From the NCBI GenBank assembly GCA_963931255.1, contig OZ006972.1, positions 1,984,001 to 2,048,000 on the forward strand: 64,000 nucleotides of DNA, written 5' to 3'. The stretch is from CALUVN01 sp944323595. Its GTDB lineage: Bacteria; Cyanobacteriota; Vampirovibrionia; Gastranaerophilales; Gastranaerophilaceae. A program made the translations under genes and the position numbers. Shown here piece by piece: positions 34,177-43,194 of this stretch. Each line of letters opens with the position of its first letter. Position 1 is the first letter of the stretch. The notes beneath the pieces were generated by a model. It searched no databases, was not told where the DNA came from, and saw only the letters and a list, made by a program, of their open reading frames with translations.

Positions 34177-35765
34177 AGTAGTTGTGACAGCAGACTATTA
34201 ACTATATTACGCTCTTTTTCAGATATAGCTGACCCGCTAAGGTACATGTCCTGACTAAAGTTACGTAGGATTTGTTGCAAAGTTTCATTATCAGCTGCAA
34301 TTTCTTGTGTGGTGGCATTAGCTTTTTCGCCATGCGCGCTGGTACCTTTTGATGTTAATTCAGCTTTTTCTATTTCAGGATTTTTCATGTCACCTTTATA
34401 TTTGATTTTCAGTTTATTAGTACCGTTTGAATTTACTAATGTCAGTTCATTAAATGATTCGCGCTCTACTAGCGTAAATCCGCCGTTTTCTGATGAGAGT
34501 GTTGTATACTTAGGTGTTGCATCAGTAATCTTTTTCGGTGTATAGCGTTCAATAGACTTGAAATCATCATTATAGTTTATAAACGATTTATCGCTATTGT
34601 AGGTATAATGCCCTCCCAGAACAGATTTATCAGAGCCGAATTTTGCATTATAGACGTGAGTACAATCAGTCATTTTGGGAGTCATTTCAAAACCGTCGAC
34701 AACGTAATTTCTTATTTCACCTTGAAGAACAGTGCCTCTGGATGCAAAAGCTTTAAGTACATCTTTATAACTTTGAAGAGGTTTTTCTATATCTGGTCGA
34801 AGCCCGAAGTCATTATACATTGTTGCACAAACTTCATTGTATCCGTCATCAATAATTTCCCGTTGATTTTTCACGATTTCACGGAATTTTTGCGAATGTA
34901 TAATTTTATAGACTTCATCTTTTGATTTTCCTGTTTGCGTTGCTATATCATCAATTGTCGAATCAATATCAAGTTTATGTCGCCACCAGCTTAATAGTTT
35001 TTCACTTTTTGCCGAAGGCATGAGTGTGTTAATTATAGGCTTGCCGCCTGACAATTCATAACAATCCAAAATATCATCTAAATCAAATTGCCTTACAATT
35101 TTTTGTGCAACTGATTTGTTCATGTCTGTAACTATGACCTCACCTGATGCCGCATCGAAACGGATTGGGCGGAAAGCGTCTATGTACAACTTATTGGTAA
35201 GCACACCATGCTTATTAACAATCGGTGTTAAGTTGTTGTTACCTATAAATAATTCGCTAATCTGCGTAAACTCACCGTCAGACGGTCGGTGGATATTCAT
35301 TACAACATCGCCGTTAGTTACCTGCATAAAACTCATATCGTCATTAAATTTGAGTGTTCTGCGTGCATCTGCATCTGCTTTAATAATTTTTGTAAGCAAA
35401 CTCTCCTGATTATTTACAACAATTCTTTCAGGTGTCTCAAGTGTTTCCGGCTTAAATTTTGAGAAGATGCTTTCGCCGAAATTGAAATCAAATTTTTTGT
35501 TTATAATATTTTTGAAGGGGTCAAAATTTGCGATCTCTTCAGCAATGGAACTTAGCTCTGATGAGCCCTTTCCTCTTCTGAGATAATATATTCCGCCTGT
35601 GACCGTAGCTATTAAAGCTGCCGCAGCCGAAGCAGACCAGAATATTTTTGATTTTTTGTCGTGCTTTTCTGTATTTTTAGTTGCGGGTTGTGTCTTAGGC
35701 TTAGATGCATTACGATTTAACAGAAAATCATTCTGTAAATTTAAATTTACTTTACTTTCTAACAT
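34173..35765 (-). CDS. Large hypothetical protein with one membrane segment
   Basis: About 530 residues; the start is uncertain between ATGs at 35765 and 35771, and no ribosome-binding site is clear. Not recognised. A membrane segment lies at about 43-62 (FWSASAAAALIATVTGGIYYL) followed by RRGKG, so the long C-terminal part is probably cytoplasmic or, if exported differently, outside. The body has mixed alpha/beta regions (SFMQVTNGDVVMNIHRPSDGE, KLKIKYKGDMKNPEIEKAEL) with no catalytic motif. It resembles other lineage-specific large proteins in style only. Confidence 0.75.
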   Translation of the reverse strand: MLESKVNLNLQNDFLLNRNASKPKTQPATKNTEKHDKKSKIFWSASAAAALIATVTGGIYYLRRGKGSSELSSIAEEIANFDPFKNIINKKFDFNFGESIFSKFKPETLETPERIVVNNQESLLTKIIKADADARRTLKFNDDMSFMQVTNGDVVMNIHRPSDGEFTQISELFIGNNNLTPIVNKHGVLTNKLYIDAFRPIRFDAASGEVIVTDMNKSVAQKIVRQFDLDDILDCYELSGGKPIINTLMPSAKSEKLLSWWRHKLDIDSTIDDIATQTGKSKDEVYKIIHSQKFREIVKNQREIIDDGYNEVCATMYNDFGLRPDIEKPLQSYKDVLKAFASRGTVLQGEIRNYVVDGFEMTPKMTDCTHVYNAKFGSDKSVLGGHYTYNSDKSFINYNDDFKSIERYTPKKITDATPKYTTLSSENGGFTLVERESFNELTLVNSNGTNKLKIKYKGDMKNPEIEKAELTSKGTSAHGEKANATTQEIAADNETLQQILRNFSQDMYLSGSAISEKERNIVNSLLSQLL

Positions 35766-35800
35766 ACACATATTAAAACACAATTAAATAAAGTTTTTTG

Positions 35801-37348
35801 CTATATTGTAACTTTTTGTAAATTGAGAAGCCGTTTATTTTCAGCAATTAAAAAGTCTTTTCCCGGCTTAATTTCTATAAAATCCCAAGGGAGGTCTATG
35901 TCAAATAAATAATTATCAAGAGCAAAGAAATCGGCATCAATAGCATCTTTTGCAGCAGCTCTGAATGCCCCGATTTTACCGCCCTTTTTGTAAACATCTA
36001 CAAGGAAATCAGAAAGGGAGGAATCTCCTCTTGAGAGAACGGCTTGCCAGTAATCCCATTTTATACTGGAAAAGTGCGCCGTTATACCAAGTTTATGAAA
36101 TTCTTTTTTGAGATAATTTACTTTATCTTCAAGGGATTTGGTCCCCTCTCTGCCGCACCACTGGAAAGGAGTATGCGCTTTTGGAACAAAACTTGAAAAA
36201 CCAAATGATATATCAAACCCTTTATTTTCTTCTTTGAGCTTTCCGGCAAGCGTAAGTAAATCCTCTAAATCTTCGGCGCACTCTGTAGGTAAGCCAAGCA
36301 TACCATAGAATTTGACACCTTTTAATCCATTTTCACGGCAGATTTTTACAGCCTCAAAAATCTGTTCTTCTGTTACATTTTTATTAATAACTTTACGTAA
36401 GCGTTCACTGCCTGCCTCAATTGCCAGTGTAGTATTCTTTTGACCTGCTGCGGCAAGTGTTTTAATAACATCTGGTTTAACAGCGTCAATCCTGAGTGAA
36501 GAAAGACTCATTTCAATTTTTTCTCCTGCCTGTATTTTTTCATAAATATAGCGGCAAATATCTTCAAAATGCGGATGTGCACTGATTTGAGCACCAAGGA
36601 GCGCTATTTTATCAGTTTTAGACAAACCTAAATCAATCACTTTAATTAGTTCTTCATAAGGCATACTACGCAACGGTAGGTTCAGATAAGATGCAAGACA
36701 AAAACCGCACCTGTTAGCGCATCCTCTTGACACTTCAACTATAAATGTATTTTTGAAAAAGGCATCCTCACTTAATATCGGAGTATAAATACATTCGGAA
36801 AGTCTTTTTGTCAGCTTTTTAACTGATTGCGGATGCAACGACGGAACATATACCCCCTCAATTTGTGAAAGCATATTCAAAATTTCCTTACGCGGTTTAT
36901 CTTTGTTATCCTTGCACAGGCGTGCAACTTCAAGATTAACGTCCTCACCGTCACCGATGATTATAAAATCAAAAAATTCTCTGTATGGTTCGGGGTTGGC
37001 GCTGACTACCGGACCGCCGGCAAAGGTTAAAGGGCAAGTTTCATCCCTATCACCGGCTTTTAATGGTATTTTATACTTATCAAGCATAGAGAAAATTGTT
37101 AGGAAATCCATATCAAATGAAAATGAAAATCCTATAACACCAACTTCGCTTACCTGATGATGAGTTTTATCGGTATCTGAAAAAATCATTTCGGCGTTGA
37201 TATCTTCTATCTCATCTATGCCTTTGAAAACCCATAAAAAGCCAAGAGATGACATAGCAAAAGATTTTGGTCCAGGAAATGCCATCCACAAAGTGAAATC
37301 AGCATTTTTATTAGTTATAGAATTATATAAATAAGTATCTTTTGCCAT
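35801..37348 (-). CDS. Radical SAM protein with B12-binding-like N-terminal domain
   Basis: 515 residues. Residues 1-150 resemble the Rossmann-like cobalamin-binding domain placed ahead of many radical SAM proteins (GVIGFSFSFDMDFLTIFSML, FAGGPVVSANPEP, FDFIIIGDGED). The 4Fe-4S site is CANRCGFC, near 206-213 (CxxxCxxC), followed by the barrel (IALLGAQISAHPHFEDIC, LSSLRIDAV, TLAIEAGSERLRKVINK). A family of this layout is common in anaerobes with unknown reaction. It is read just after the AI-2E-type transporter gene, 3 bases away, so an operon is likely. Confidence 0.88.
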   Translation of the reverse strand: MAKDTYLYNSITNKNADFTLWMAFPGPKSFAMSSLGFLWVFKGIDEIEDINAEMIFSDTDKTHHQVSEVGVIGFSFSFDMDFLTIFSMLDKYKIPLKAGDRDETCPLTFAGGPVVSANPEPYREFFDFIIIGDGEDVNLEVARLCKDNKDKPRKEILNMLSQIEGVYVPSLHPQSVKKLTKRLSECIYTPILSEDAFFKNTFIVEVSRGCANRCGFCLASYLNLPLRSMPYEELIKVIDLGLSKTDKIALLGAQISAHPHFEDICRYIYEKIQAGEKIEMSLSSLRIDAVKPDVIKTLAAAGQKNTTLAIEAGSERLRKVINKNVTEEQIFEAVKICRENGLKGVKFYGMLGLPTECAEDLEDLLTLAGKLKEENKGFDISFGFSSFVPKAHTPFQWCGREGTKSLEDKVNYLKKEFHKLGITAHFSSIKWDYWQAVLSRGDSSLSDFLVDVYKKGGKIGAFRAAAKDAIDADFFALDNYLFDIDLPWDFIEIKPGKDFLIAENKRLLNLQKVTI

Positions 37349-37351
37349 AAA

Positions 37352-38380
37352 TTACTCGTTATTACTGTTTATAGGTAATATATAAAGTTCGTCAATTAAG
37401 ACACAAACTGTTGCTGCAAGTGCCGGTGCGAGAATTACCCCCCACAAGCCTAAGAACTGCTGTCCGACAAATAACGCAAAAAACATTGTAAGCGGGTGAA
37501 GTTTCATAAATTTTCCGAACAAAAACGGTCTTACAATGTAATTTGATAACTGTTGAACAACAAGGAACAGTATAATTGCAATAATAACTTTTGTCATACC
37601 GAACTGGTAGGCTACAAGCACAATTACGGCAAGAGCAATCGCAGGCCCCAGAATCGGTATTATATCCAGAATACCTGATATTAAGCCTAGTAGTATTGCA
37701 TAATCAATTCCCATAAACCAGAGGTAAATAGCAACCATTATACCTATTGCAAGCATTGATATAATTTGTGCACGAATGTAGCTGCCAACTTTCAAGCTTA
37801 TTGACTTAAGTATTGTAAGCGCCTTATCTTTTAGGTCCTGCGGAAAAAGTTCAATAAATTTTTCTCTGAGATAATTTTTGTCAACCAGCAGGTAAAATAC
37901 AATCATGGTTATGGCTAAGGCAAGTATAAAAAATTCTCCCAGCGCCATTGTAAAATTCCATGATTGATTGAAAATATTCTGCGCAATATCGGTTGTTTTA
38001 TTAAGCTGCATCCCTTTATCAAATATATCCTGAATACTAAAACCAAAAATGTTTAGATTAATCAGATAATTTGTCAGTAATTCAATCTTAGCAGGCAGCA
38101 GTTTGGTAAAAGTTTTTATCTCTTTAAATGCAATAAGAAATATCGGTAAAAATACAGCAACAATGCCTGCTGCACTTGCAGTAAGCACAAGAGATGCTGC
38201 TACTGCCCTGTTCATTTTTTTCTTTTGAAGTTTTTCTACATAAGGATTCAGAGCACATGCTATTACGTATGACGCAAAAAATAAAAGCAAAATACCCGAT
38301 ATCTTAGGGATAATAAACAATAAAGCCACAATCAAAACAAAAAATAAAATATTTTTAACCGTTAAAAAAGACTTAAACAT
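37352..38380 (-). CDS. AI-2E family transporter (PerM/YdiK-type permease)
   Basis: 342 residues with about eight membrane spans. Typical of the family: an N-terminal pair of spans, a soluble helical insert about 90-150, then GSYIRAQIISMLAIGIMVAIYLWFMGIDYAILLGLISGILDIIPILGPAIA and LFVGQQFLGLWGVILAPALAA. Members export signalling molecules or ions; substrate here unknown. RBS GGGAGAT. Three bases separate it from the radical SAM gene. Confidence 0.92.
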   Translation of the reverse strand: MFKSFLTVKNILFFVLIVALLFIIPKISGILLLFFASYVIACALNPYVEKLQKKKMNRAVAASLVLTASAAGIVAVFLPIFLIAFKEIKTFTKLLPAKIELLTNYLINLNIFGFSIQDIFDKGMQLNKTTDIAQNIFNQSWNFTMALGEFFILALAITMIVFYLLVDKNYLREKFIELFPQDLKDKALTILKSISLKVGSYIRAQIISMLAIGIMVAIYLWFMGIDYAILLGLISGILDIIPILGPAIALAVIVLVAYQFGMTKVIIAIILFLVVQQLSNYIVRPFLFGKFMKLHPLTMFFALFVGQQFLGLWGVILAPALAATVCVLIDELYILPINSNNE

Positions 38381-38527
38381 AAGTATATCTCCCTAAGTAA
38401 TTTTATTTAACAATTATATCAAAAAAAAATAAATGAGCAATTGTATATCAGACTATTAAATCGTTAGCTAGAGTGATTTTTCAACTAATTGTAACAAATT
38501 GTTAACATTTTATTATATTTAGGCAAT

Positions 38528-38555
38528 TTGATAATGAATATATACTTTATATATT
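38528..38555 (+). promoter_or_regulatory. Likely promoter of the 38583 gene
   Basis: TTGATA, 16 bases, TATATT, followed by AAGGA 6 bases before the ATG. A TTGTTAACA near-palindrome lies 20 bases further upstream (38499-38507). Confidence 0.45.
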
Positions 38556-38582
38556 TACGAGGACTAATAATAAGGACACATC

Positions 38583-39164
38583 ATGGGTTTCTTCACAGGC
38601 GCATACCTTAAAATAATGACCGGAAAGATGAAGCGGCAGCTTCAGAACCGTCTTGTGCAAGTGACAATGCAGATGAACCGTGTAACCAAACAAATTGGGG
38701 ACATGGAAAAACAACTGCAAAACCAAGAAAACTCCATGAAAAATGCAGTTAGATATAATACAAGTATCTTTATGGTTAACCAGATGAATAAAATGGGTAT
38801 GGGATCTGGTTTAGAAGCAATATTTGGTTCTGCTGTCGGTCAGGTTGATGCGGATGCAGCAGCAAAAATGAAAGCTATGAGTGATGCAGAACGTATGCAA
38901 TATCAACAAATGGCATATCAACAGGCTCAATCTATGGCACAACAACAATCTGCAATGAATCAGGAATATATAACGCAAATGATGGATATGTACAGAGAGG
39001 CACAATTGGAACCGTTAAAAAATATGGAAGACAGTTTGGCAACAGAAAAAGCAACTCTGGAAACAAGAATTCAAACACTTACGGATCAAGAAAAAGCCGC
39101 ACAAGAAATGGAAAAACAAGGCGCGAAAGATATGGCTCCGGACTACACCGGTCAGGGTCAATAA
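38583..39164 (+). CDS. Met/Gln-rich helical protein, lineage-specific
   Basis: 193 residues, no signal peptide. Starts MGFFTGAYLKIMTGKMKRQLQNR and is nearly all helix: heptad-spaced N-terminal coiled coil (25-55), a Met-rich middle (NQMNKMGMGSGLE), a Gln/Ala/Met stretch (YQQMAYQQAQSMAQQQS), and a C-terminal coiled coil (EDSLATEKATLETRIQTL). The arrangement of helices at both ends resembles, without clear identity, the two MGMAASQAR proteins. It stands as a single gene with promoter and terminator. Could be an exported structural or chaperone-like protein; inference. Confidence 0.8.
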   Translation: MGFFTGAYLKIMTGKMKRQLQNRLVQVTMQMNRVTKQIGDMEKQLQNQENSMKNAVRYNTSIFMVNQMNKMGMGSGLEAIFGSAVGQVDADAAAKMKAMSDAERMQYQQMAYQQAQSMAQQQSAMNQEYITQMMDMYREAQLEPLKNMEDSLATEKATLETRIQTLTDQEKAAQEMEKQGAKDMAPDYTGQGQ

Positions 39165-39185
39165 TAAAAAAATATATAAACAAAG

Positions 39186-39211
39186 AAAACCGCTCAATCC
39201 AGAGCGGTTTT
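39186..39211. terminator. Bidirectional terminator
   Basis: AAAACCGCTC-AATCCA-GAGCGGTTTT with T-tract TTTTTCTT on the plus strand and A/T-rich flank on the other. Serves the 38583 gene and probably the convergent ferredoxin. Confidence 0.85.
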
Positions 39212-39238
39212 TCTTGTTCTAATATATTGCTTGCATAG

Positions 39239-39424
39239 TTAATAATCGTCAATCTGAATAGCATTGACAGGACAGGTAATAGCCGCATCGATGCAGTCAT
39301 CTTCATTCCAGTGTACATGATTTTGATTTACGGTAGCTTTTCGACCGTGCATTTCAAATACTTCAGGGCTAATTACAGCACAAGCACCACATCCCACACA
39401 ATTATCACGAATACTTACCCACAT
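39239..39424 (-). CDS. [4Fe-4S] ferredoxin
   Basis: 61 residues; RBS AAGGAG. CVGCGAC (C9, C12, C15) plus CP at C51 gives the four ligands of one 4Fe-4S cluster; C44 is an extra Cys that could form a disulfide, as in several single-cluster ferredoxins. The acidic surface is typical of an electron carrier. Partner enzymes are not in this operon. Confidence 0.95.
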   Translation of the reverse strand: MWVSIRDNCVGCGACAVISPEVFEMHGRKATVNQNHVHWNEDDCIDAAITCPVNAIQIDDY

Positions 39425-39508
39425 ATTACGTTCTCCTTATGTTCTCACAATATAAGTATGTCATACGTGGAATAAGATTTAATTACACAAAAATATCATT
39501 ATATGGGA

Positions 39509-40456
39509 TTATTCAACATTTTGGAGAATTTGAGCCCCGTTTTTTTCAACAGGCAAAGTCAAAACTTCAGCTTTCAGGTTAAGATCATTCCAGATATCTT
39601 TGACCATAGCTCGTATACGTTCCAAATCATTTTTTAATGAAATTATTAAAATAGCAGGTCCTGCACCGCTAAGAACACAACCCAAAACATTTTCTTCATG
39701 CTTAAGATTTTGCATAATTTTTTCAAGTCCCGGTACAAGCTTCATTCTGTATGGCTGATGTAGTTTATCCCTAAGCGCAAGTTTCATTAATTCTGCGTCC
39801 TTTGTATGAACAGCCTCTACAAACATAGCCATTCTTTGCGCATTATAAACTGCATCTTTCATCGGGACTTCCGCAGGAAGCACTGAACGTGAAATATCAG
39901 TTGCAAGCTCATACTCAGGGATACAAACCGTTAAAACCCATTCTTCAGGCCAATCAAGTTTCCTATAAACTATACTGCCGTCATCTTCTTTAGCAGAAAT
40001 GACAAGTCCTCCGACTATGGCTGGGGTTATATTGTCCGGATGCCCCTCAACTTCTGTTGCAATTGAAAGAAGAGCAGCCTCATCAGCCGGTCTTCCCAAC
40101 AATTCATTAGCCGCAATCAAGCCTCCGACAATTACTGATGCGCTGCTGCCAAGCCCTCTGGCTATAGGGATTTGTGAGTGTATATTAATTTTCAGTTCGC
40201 TTGGAGTTTGTCCGATTGAGTTATATAAAAGTTCAACAGCCTTGTAAATAATGCTGTTTTCATCCATAGGAATATGCTCAAGCGTAAACTCTTCTCCCAC
40301 ATTTTCGTCCGCCAGCACGTTGATTTCAACTCCGGTTCCCGGAAGTACTGTCTCCTCTATTGTTATTGTATTATATATGGGAAGTGCCATCCCTAAACAA
40401 TCAAATCCCGGTCCTATATTTGCAGTTGTTGCCGGTACTTTTACACTTATCTTCAT
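39509..40456 (-). CDS. thrB: Homoserine kinase
   Basis: 315 residues; RBS AAAGGAT. GHMP kinase that makes O-phosphohomoserine for threonine. Seen: VPATTANIGPGFDCLGMAL (7-25), the phosphate loop PIARGLGSSASVIVGG, VEGHPDNITPAIVGGLV, and VLGCVLSGAGPAILII. Complete. hom and thrC are not adjacent. A TATAAT box (complement of 40482-40487) lies 25 bases upstream, divergent from the promoter of the MnmC-like gene. Confidence 0.96.
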   Translation of the reverse strand: MKISVKVPATTANIGPGFDCLGMALPIYNTITIEETVLPGTGVEINVLADENVGEEFTLEHIPMDENSIIYKAVELLYNSIGQTPSELKINIHSQIPIARGLGSSASVIVGGLIAANELLGRPADEAALLSIATEVEGHPDNITPAIVGGLVISAKEDDGSIVYRKLDWPEEWVLTVCIPEYELATDISRSVLPAEVPMKDAVYNAQRMAMFVEAVHTKDAELMKLALRDKLHQPYRMKLVPGLEKIMQNLKHEENVLGCVLSGAGPAILIISLKNDLERIRAMVKDIWNDLNLKAEVLTLPVEKNGAQILQNVE

Positions 40457-40531
40457 ATTATCCTTTCTTTATGTCATATATATTATACCAGAAACATAAA
40501 AAATGACTATTTATAAGTTATTTAAAGAATT

Positions 40532-40559
40532 TTGCACACCCGAAAGCCCCTGCTATAAT
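40532..40559 (+). promoter_or_regulatory. Promoter for a leaderless MnmC-like message
   Basis: TTGCAC (40532-40537), 16 bases, TATAAT (40554-40559). The start ATG used here (40566) is 6 bases past the -10 box, so transcription would begin at or next to the start codon. This is why 40566 is preferred over the ATG at 40503. Confidence 0.55.
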
Positions 40560-40565
40560 GGTATT

Positions 40566-41888
40566 ATGTATAAATTATACCCGTATTTTACAAACGACGG
40601 CTCTGTAGGTCTATTTAGTCCGGATGCCGATGATATTTACCATTCCACCTACGGCGCTCTTACAGAAGCCGTAGAAAAATTTATACTTCCAATGGATTTA
40701 AAAAAATATTTTGAACATAATAATGAAATAAAAATTTTGGATATCTGTTTCGGCATCGGCTATAATTCAAAAACTTTTTTAGATTTTTTCTTGAAAAATA
40801 TTTTATATGAAAATAACAGTACCGTAGCGATAGGTTCTGATAACATTTTAAACAATACCAAAGGGTGTTTTTCTAATATATATATCAAAGCGATAGATAC
40901 TGATAAATATTTATCGTATTTATCACCATTTTTTGTAACCGGTAAAAGGTTTTGTAAAAATAATAAGCTTACTTTTAAACAAGATAAAATAGAAAAGCTT
41001 CTGAATACCAAAACTGAAAATAATAAACAATATAAAAATGAAAATTGTAAAACTTTTCAGAATGATAAAAACAATAACAATGCCTCAATGACGTTTATAA
41101 ATTATATAAAGAATTTCTTAATAGAAAAACCGAAATTATCAGAACTCACTAATATAATATTTTTAAAAGAAATAATAAAAAATTCTCCTGATTTTCTCAC
41201 AGATTTTGAAATCAACAGAATTTTATCTGACAAAATTTACAGCAAATATTTTGACCGTAATATTGTCCGTTTATTCAATTTTGAAAGAAATCAGAGGTAC
41301 AAATATACCCCTATAAGGCGTTTAAATTGCTTTTTACATAATATATATTATAACCATCTATCTACAAGCTATAAAAAGGCTCTCAAATGCCTTAATTTAT
41401 GCAATTTTAATTTTGACCTAAAAATTGACGATGCGCGCAAGGTCATTCAGGAAGATAATAATTTATACAATTTTGTATTTTTAGATGCATTTACCCCTGC
41501 AAAATGTCCTTGCCTATGGACACTAGACTTTTTTAAACTATTATATAAGCATTTGGATGATAATGGCATGATATTTACATATTCAAATTCTGCTTCAGTG
41601 AGAAATGCTTTTGTGCAAGCCGGCTTTAGTGTTGGGAAAATTTACAATTCATCAGCAGGCAAGTTTATGGGGACTGTTGCAGCGAAAAATAAATTACTAA
41701 TAAAAAATGAACTCTCAGAATACGATTTAGGGCTCTTAAAAACTAAAGCAGGTATTGTTTATAGGGATGAAAATTTAAGTGCCACTAATGAGGCTATTAT
41801 CAATGCACACAAAATTGATGTTGATAATAGTAAATTAGAGAGCAGTTCCGGTTATATCAAAAAATCAAGGAGAACAAATAATGTATGA
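40566..41888 (+). CDS. MnmC-like tRNA-modification methyltransferase with large insertion
   Basis: 440 residues from 40566 (461 if 40503 is used). MnmC methyltransferase domains finish the mnm5 modification of wobble uridine in tRNA. Motifs: NDGSVGLFSPDADDIYHSTYGALTEA, SAM-binding DICFGIGYNS (59-68), then NFVFLDAFTPAKCPCLWT and FTYSNSASVRNAFVQAGFSV with AGKFMGTVAAKN. Between SAM-binding motif and DAF there are about 190 extra residues, very rich in Asn, Lys and Ile, absent from ordinary MnmC. Last 8 bases overlap an FAD oxidoreductase. In E. coli one MnmC protein has both activities, so this may be a split version; the oxidoreductase family differs. Confidence 0.78.
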   Translation: MYKLYPYFTNDGSVGLFSPDADDIYHSTYGALTEAVEKFILPMDLKKYFEHNNEIKILDICFGIGYNSKTFLDFFLKNILYENNSTVAIGSDNILNNTKGCFSNIYIKAIDTDKYLSYLSPFFVTGKRFCKNNKLTFKQDKIEKLLNTKTENNKQYKNENCKTFQNDKNNNNASMTFINYIKNFLIEKPKLSELTNIIFLKEIIKNSPDFLTDFEINRILSDKIYSKYFDRNIVRLFNFERNQRYKYTPIRRLNCFLHNIYYNHLSTSYKKALKCLNLCNFNFDLKIDDARKVIQEDNNLYNFVFLDAFTPAKCPCLWTLDFFKLLYKHLDDNGMIFTYSNSASVRNAFVQAGFSVGKIYNSSAGKFMGTVAAKNKLLIKNELSEYDLGLLKTKAGIVYRDENLSATNEAIINAHKIDVDNSKLESSSGYIKKSRRTNNV

Positions 41889-43194
41889 CGTTATAATAGC
41901 TGGCGGCGGTACTTCCGGATGCGCAGCAGCTTACATTGCAGGTAAAGCGGGCTTAAAAGTTTTATTAATTGAGAAAAATATTCATCTGGGCGGGGCTATA
42001 ACTTCCGGGCTTGTGATTCCTGTTATGAAATCGGGAACTAACCAGATAAATACTGATTTTTATAAGGCATTGACCAATGAGCTGGCTATGATTGGCGGTC
42101 AGGTTACATATCAGGATAACCGCGGCTGGTTTAATCCTGAACTAGCAAAAATTGCGCTTGATAGACTCATGGAAAAAGCATCAGTTGATGTAATTCTGGG
42201 TGCAAGTATTGAATCTGTTCAAAGAGCAGGTCGTGATATTATTTCATTATCAATTAACACAAAAATATTATCTGAATATAGCGAACAGATAGATACTAAT
42301 AATAATTATAGCTATTCTAATAAAGTTTTATCAGAACCTATCGCCGCGAGGTACTTTGTTGACGCAACGGGAAATTGTGAAATTGGAAAAATTTCTGACT
42401 GCGAATTTTTGAATGAAGAACATGAAAATCAGCCGGTTAGTCTAAGATTTATAATGGGCGGAATAAATTTGGAAGTTTTTGGTAAGTGGCTGCTTGAAGT
42501 TGACAAAAACAGAGAGGTAACAACTGTTGAGAAAATAAACGGTAATACGCATCTGTCTACGGCTTATACGTGGGATACAGATAAGGAATGGGCATTGGCG
42601 CCATTTTTTGATGATGCGGTGAATAAAAATATTATAAAAGACTATGACCGCAATTATTTTCAGATATTTACAGTAGCTGGAATGCCTGATTCAGTTGCTT
42701 TTAACTGTCCAAGGTTGGTTGATAGCATTAATCCGCTTAATATTCTGGATACCTCTATGGCTCTAAAATACGCACGTTCAAGCATTTTACGCCTTTCCAA
42801 TTTTTGTAAGACATACTTTCCTGGCTTTGAAAATGCATATATATCAAACATTGCAGATATGCTTGGGGTACGGGTTTCACGGCGCATTAAGGGTAAATAT
42901 ATCTATACAATTGATGATATAAAATCTCACAAAACATTTGACAATCCAGTTGTTATTTCAGATTATCCTGTTGATGTACATTCAGCAAGAAAGGGAGAGT
43001 CTATTTTAAATAAAACAAGCGATTATCAGCTTCCAATTGAGGCGTTAATGTCTGCGGACATTGATAACCTTTTTGTTACAGGGCGCTGTATTTCTGCTGA
43101 TTTTCAAGCACAGGCCGCACTTAGAGTGCAGGCAAGCTGTTTTTCAATGGGTGAGGGAGTTGCAAAGTATATAATTAATCTTATGAGCTATTAA
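41881..43194 (+). CDS. FAD-dependent oxidoreductase
   Basis: 437 residues; AAGGAG upstream inside the previous gene. N-terminal FAD fold DVIIAGGGTSGCAAAYIAGKAGLKVLLIEK with HLGGAITSGLV, then ARYFVDATGNCEIGK and the C-terminal DNLFVTGRCISADFQAQAALRVQASCFSMGEG. This is the 'FAD_oxidored' layout found in fumarate reductase/ketosteroid-like enzymes, not the glycine-oxidase-like domain of MnmC. Substrate unknown. Translation is coupled to the MnmC-like gene. Its end overlaps the convergent CoA-disulfide-reductase-like gene by 14 bases. Confidence 0.88.
   Translation: MYDVIIAGGGTSGCAAAYIAGKAGLKVLLIEKNIHLGGAITSGLVIPVMKSGTNQINTDFYKALTNELAMIGGQVTYQDNRGWFNPELAKIALDRLMEKASVDVILGASIESVQRAGRDIISLSINTKILSEYSEQIDTNNNYSYSNKVLSEPIAARYFVDATGNCEIGKISDCEFLNEEHENQPVSLRFIMGGINLEVFGKWLLEVDKNREVTTVEKINGNTHLSTAYTWDTDKEWALAPFFDDAVNKNIIKDYDRNYFQIFTVAGMPDSVAFNCPRLVDSINPLNILDTSMALKYARSSILRLSNFCKTYFPGFENAYISNIADMLGVRVSRRIKGKYIYTIDDIKSHKTFDNPVVISDYPVDVHSARKGESILNKTSDYQLPIEALMSADIDNLFVTGRCISADFQAQAALRVQASCFSMGEGVAKYIINLMSY

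Noticed and set aside
35801..37348. Radical SAM enzyme as maturase for the Cys-rich small protein
   Set aside because: It lacks the SPASM-type Cys-rich C-terminus of peptide maturases, has a B12-binding-like domain and lies 10 kb away in another operon.
38583..39164. Third member of the MGMAASQAR family
   Set aside because: It is helical at both ends, but residues do not align clearly and there is no sigma-28 promoter; kept only as a similar design.
40503..40565. Longer N-terminus for the MnmC-like protein
   Set aside because: A TTGCAC-N16-TATAAT promoter lies inside this segment, so the ATG at 40566 is more likely; the residues do not match MnmC.
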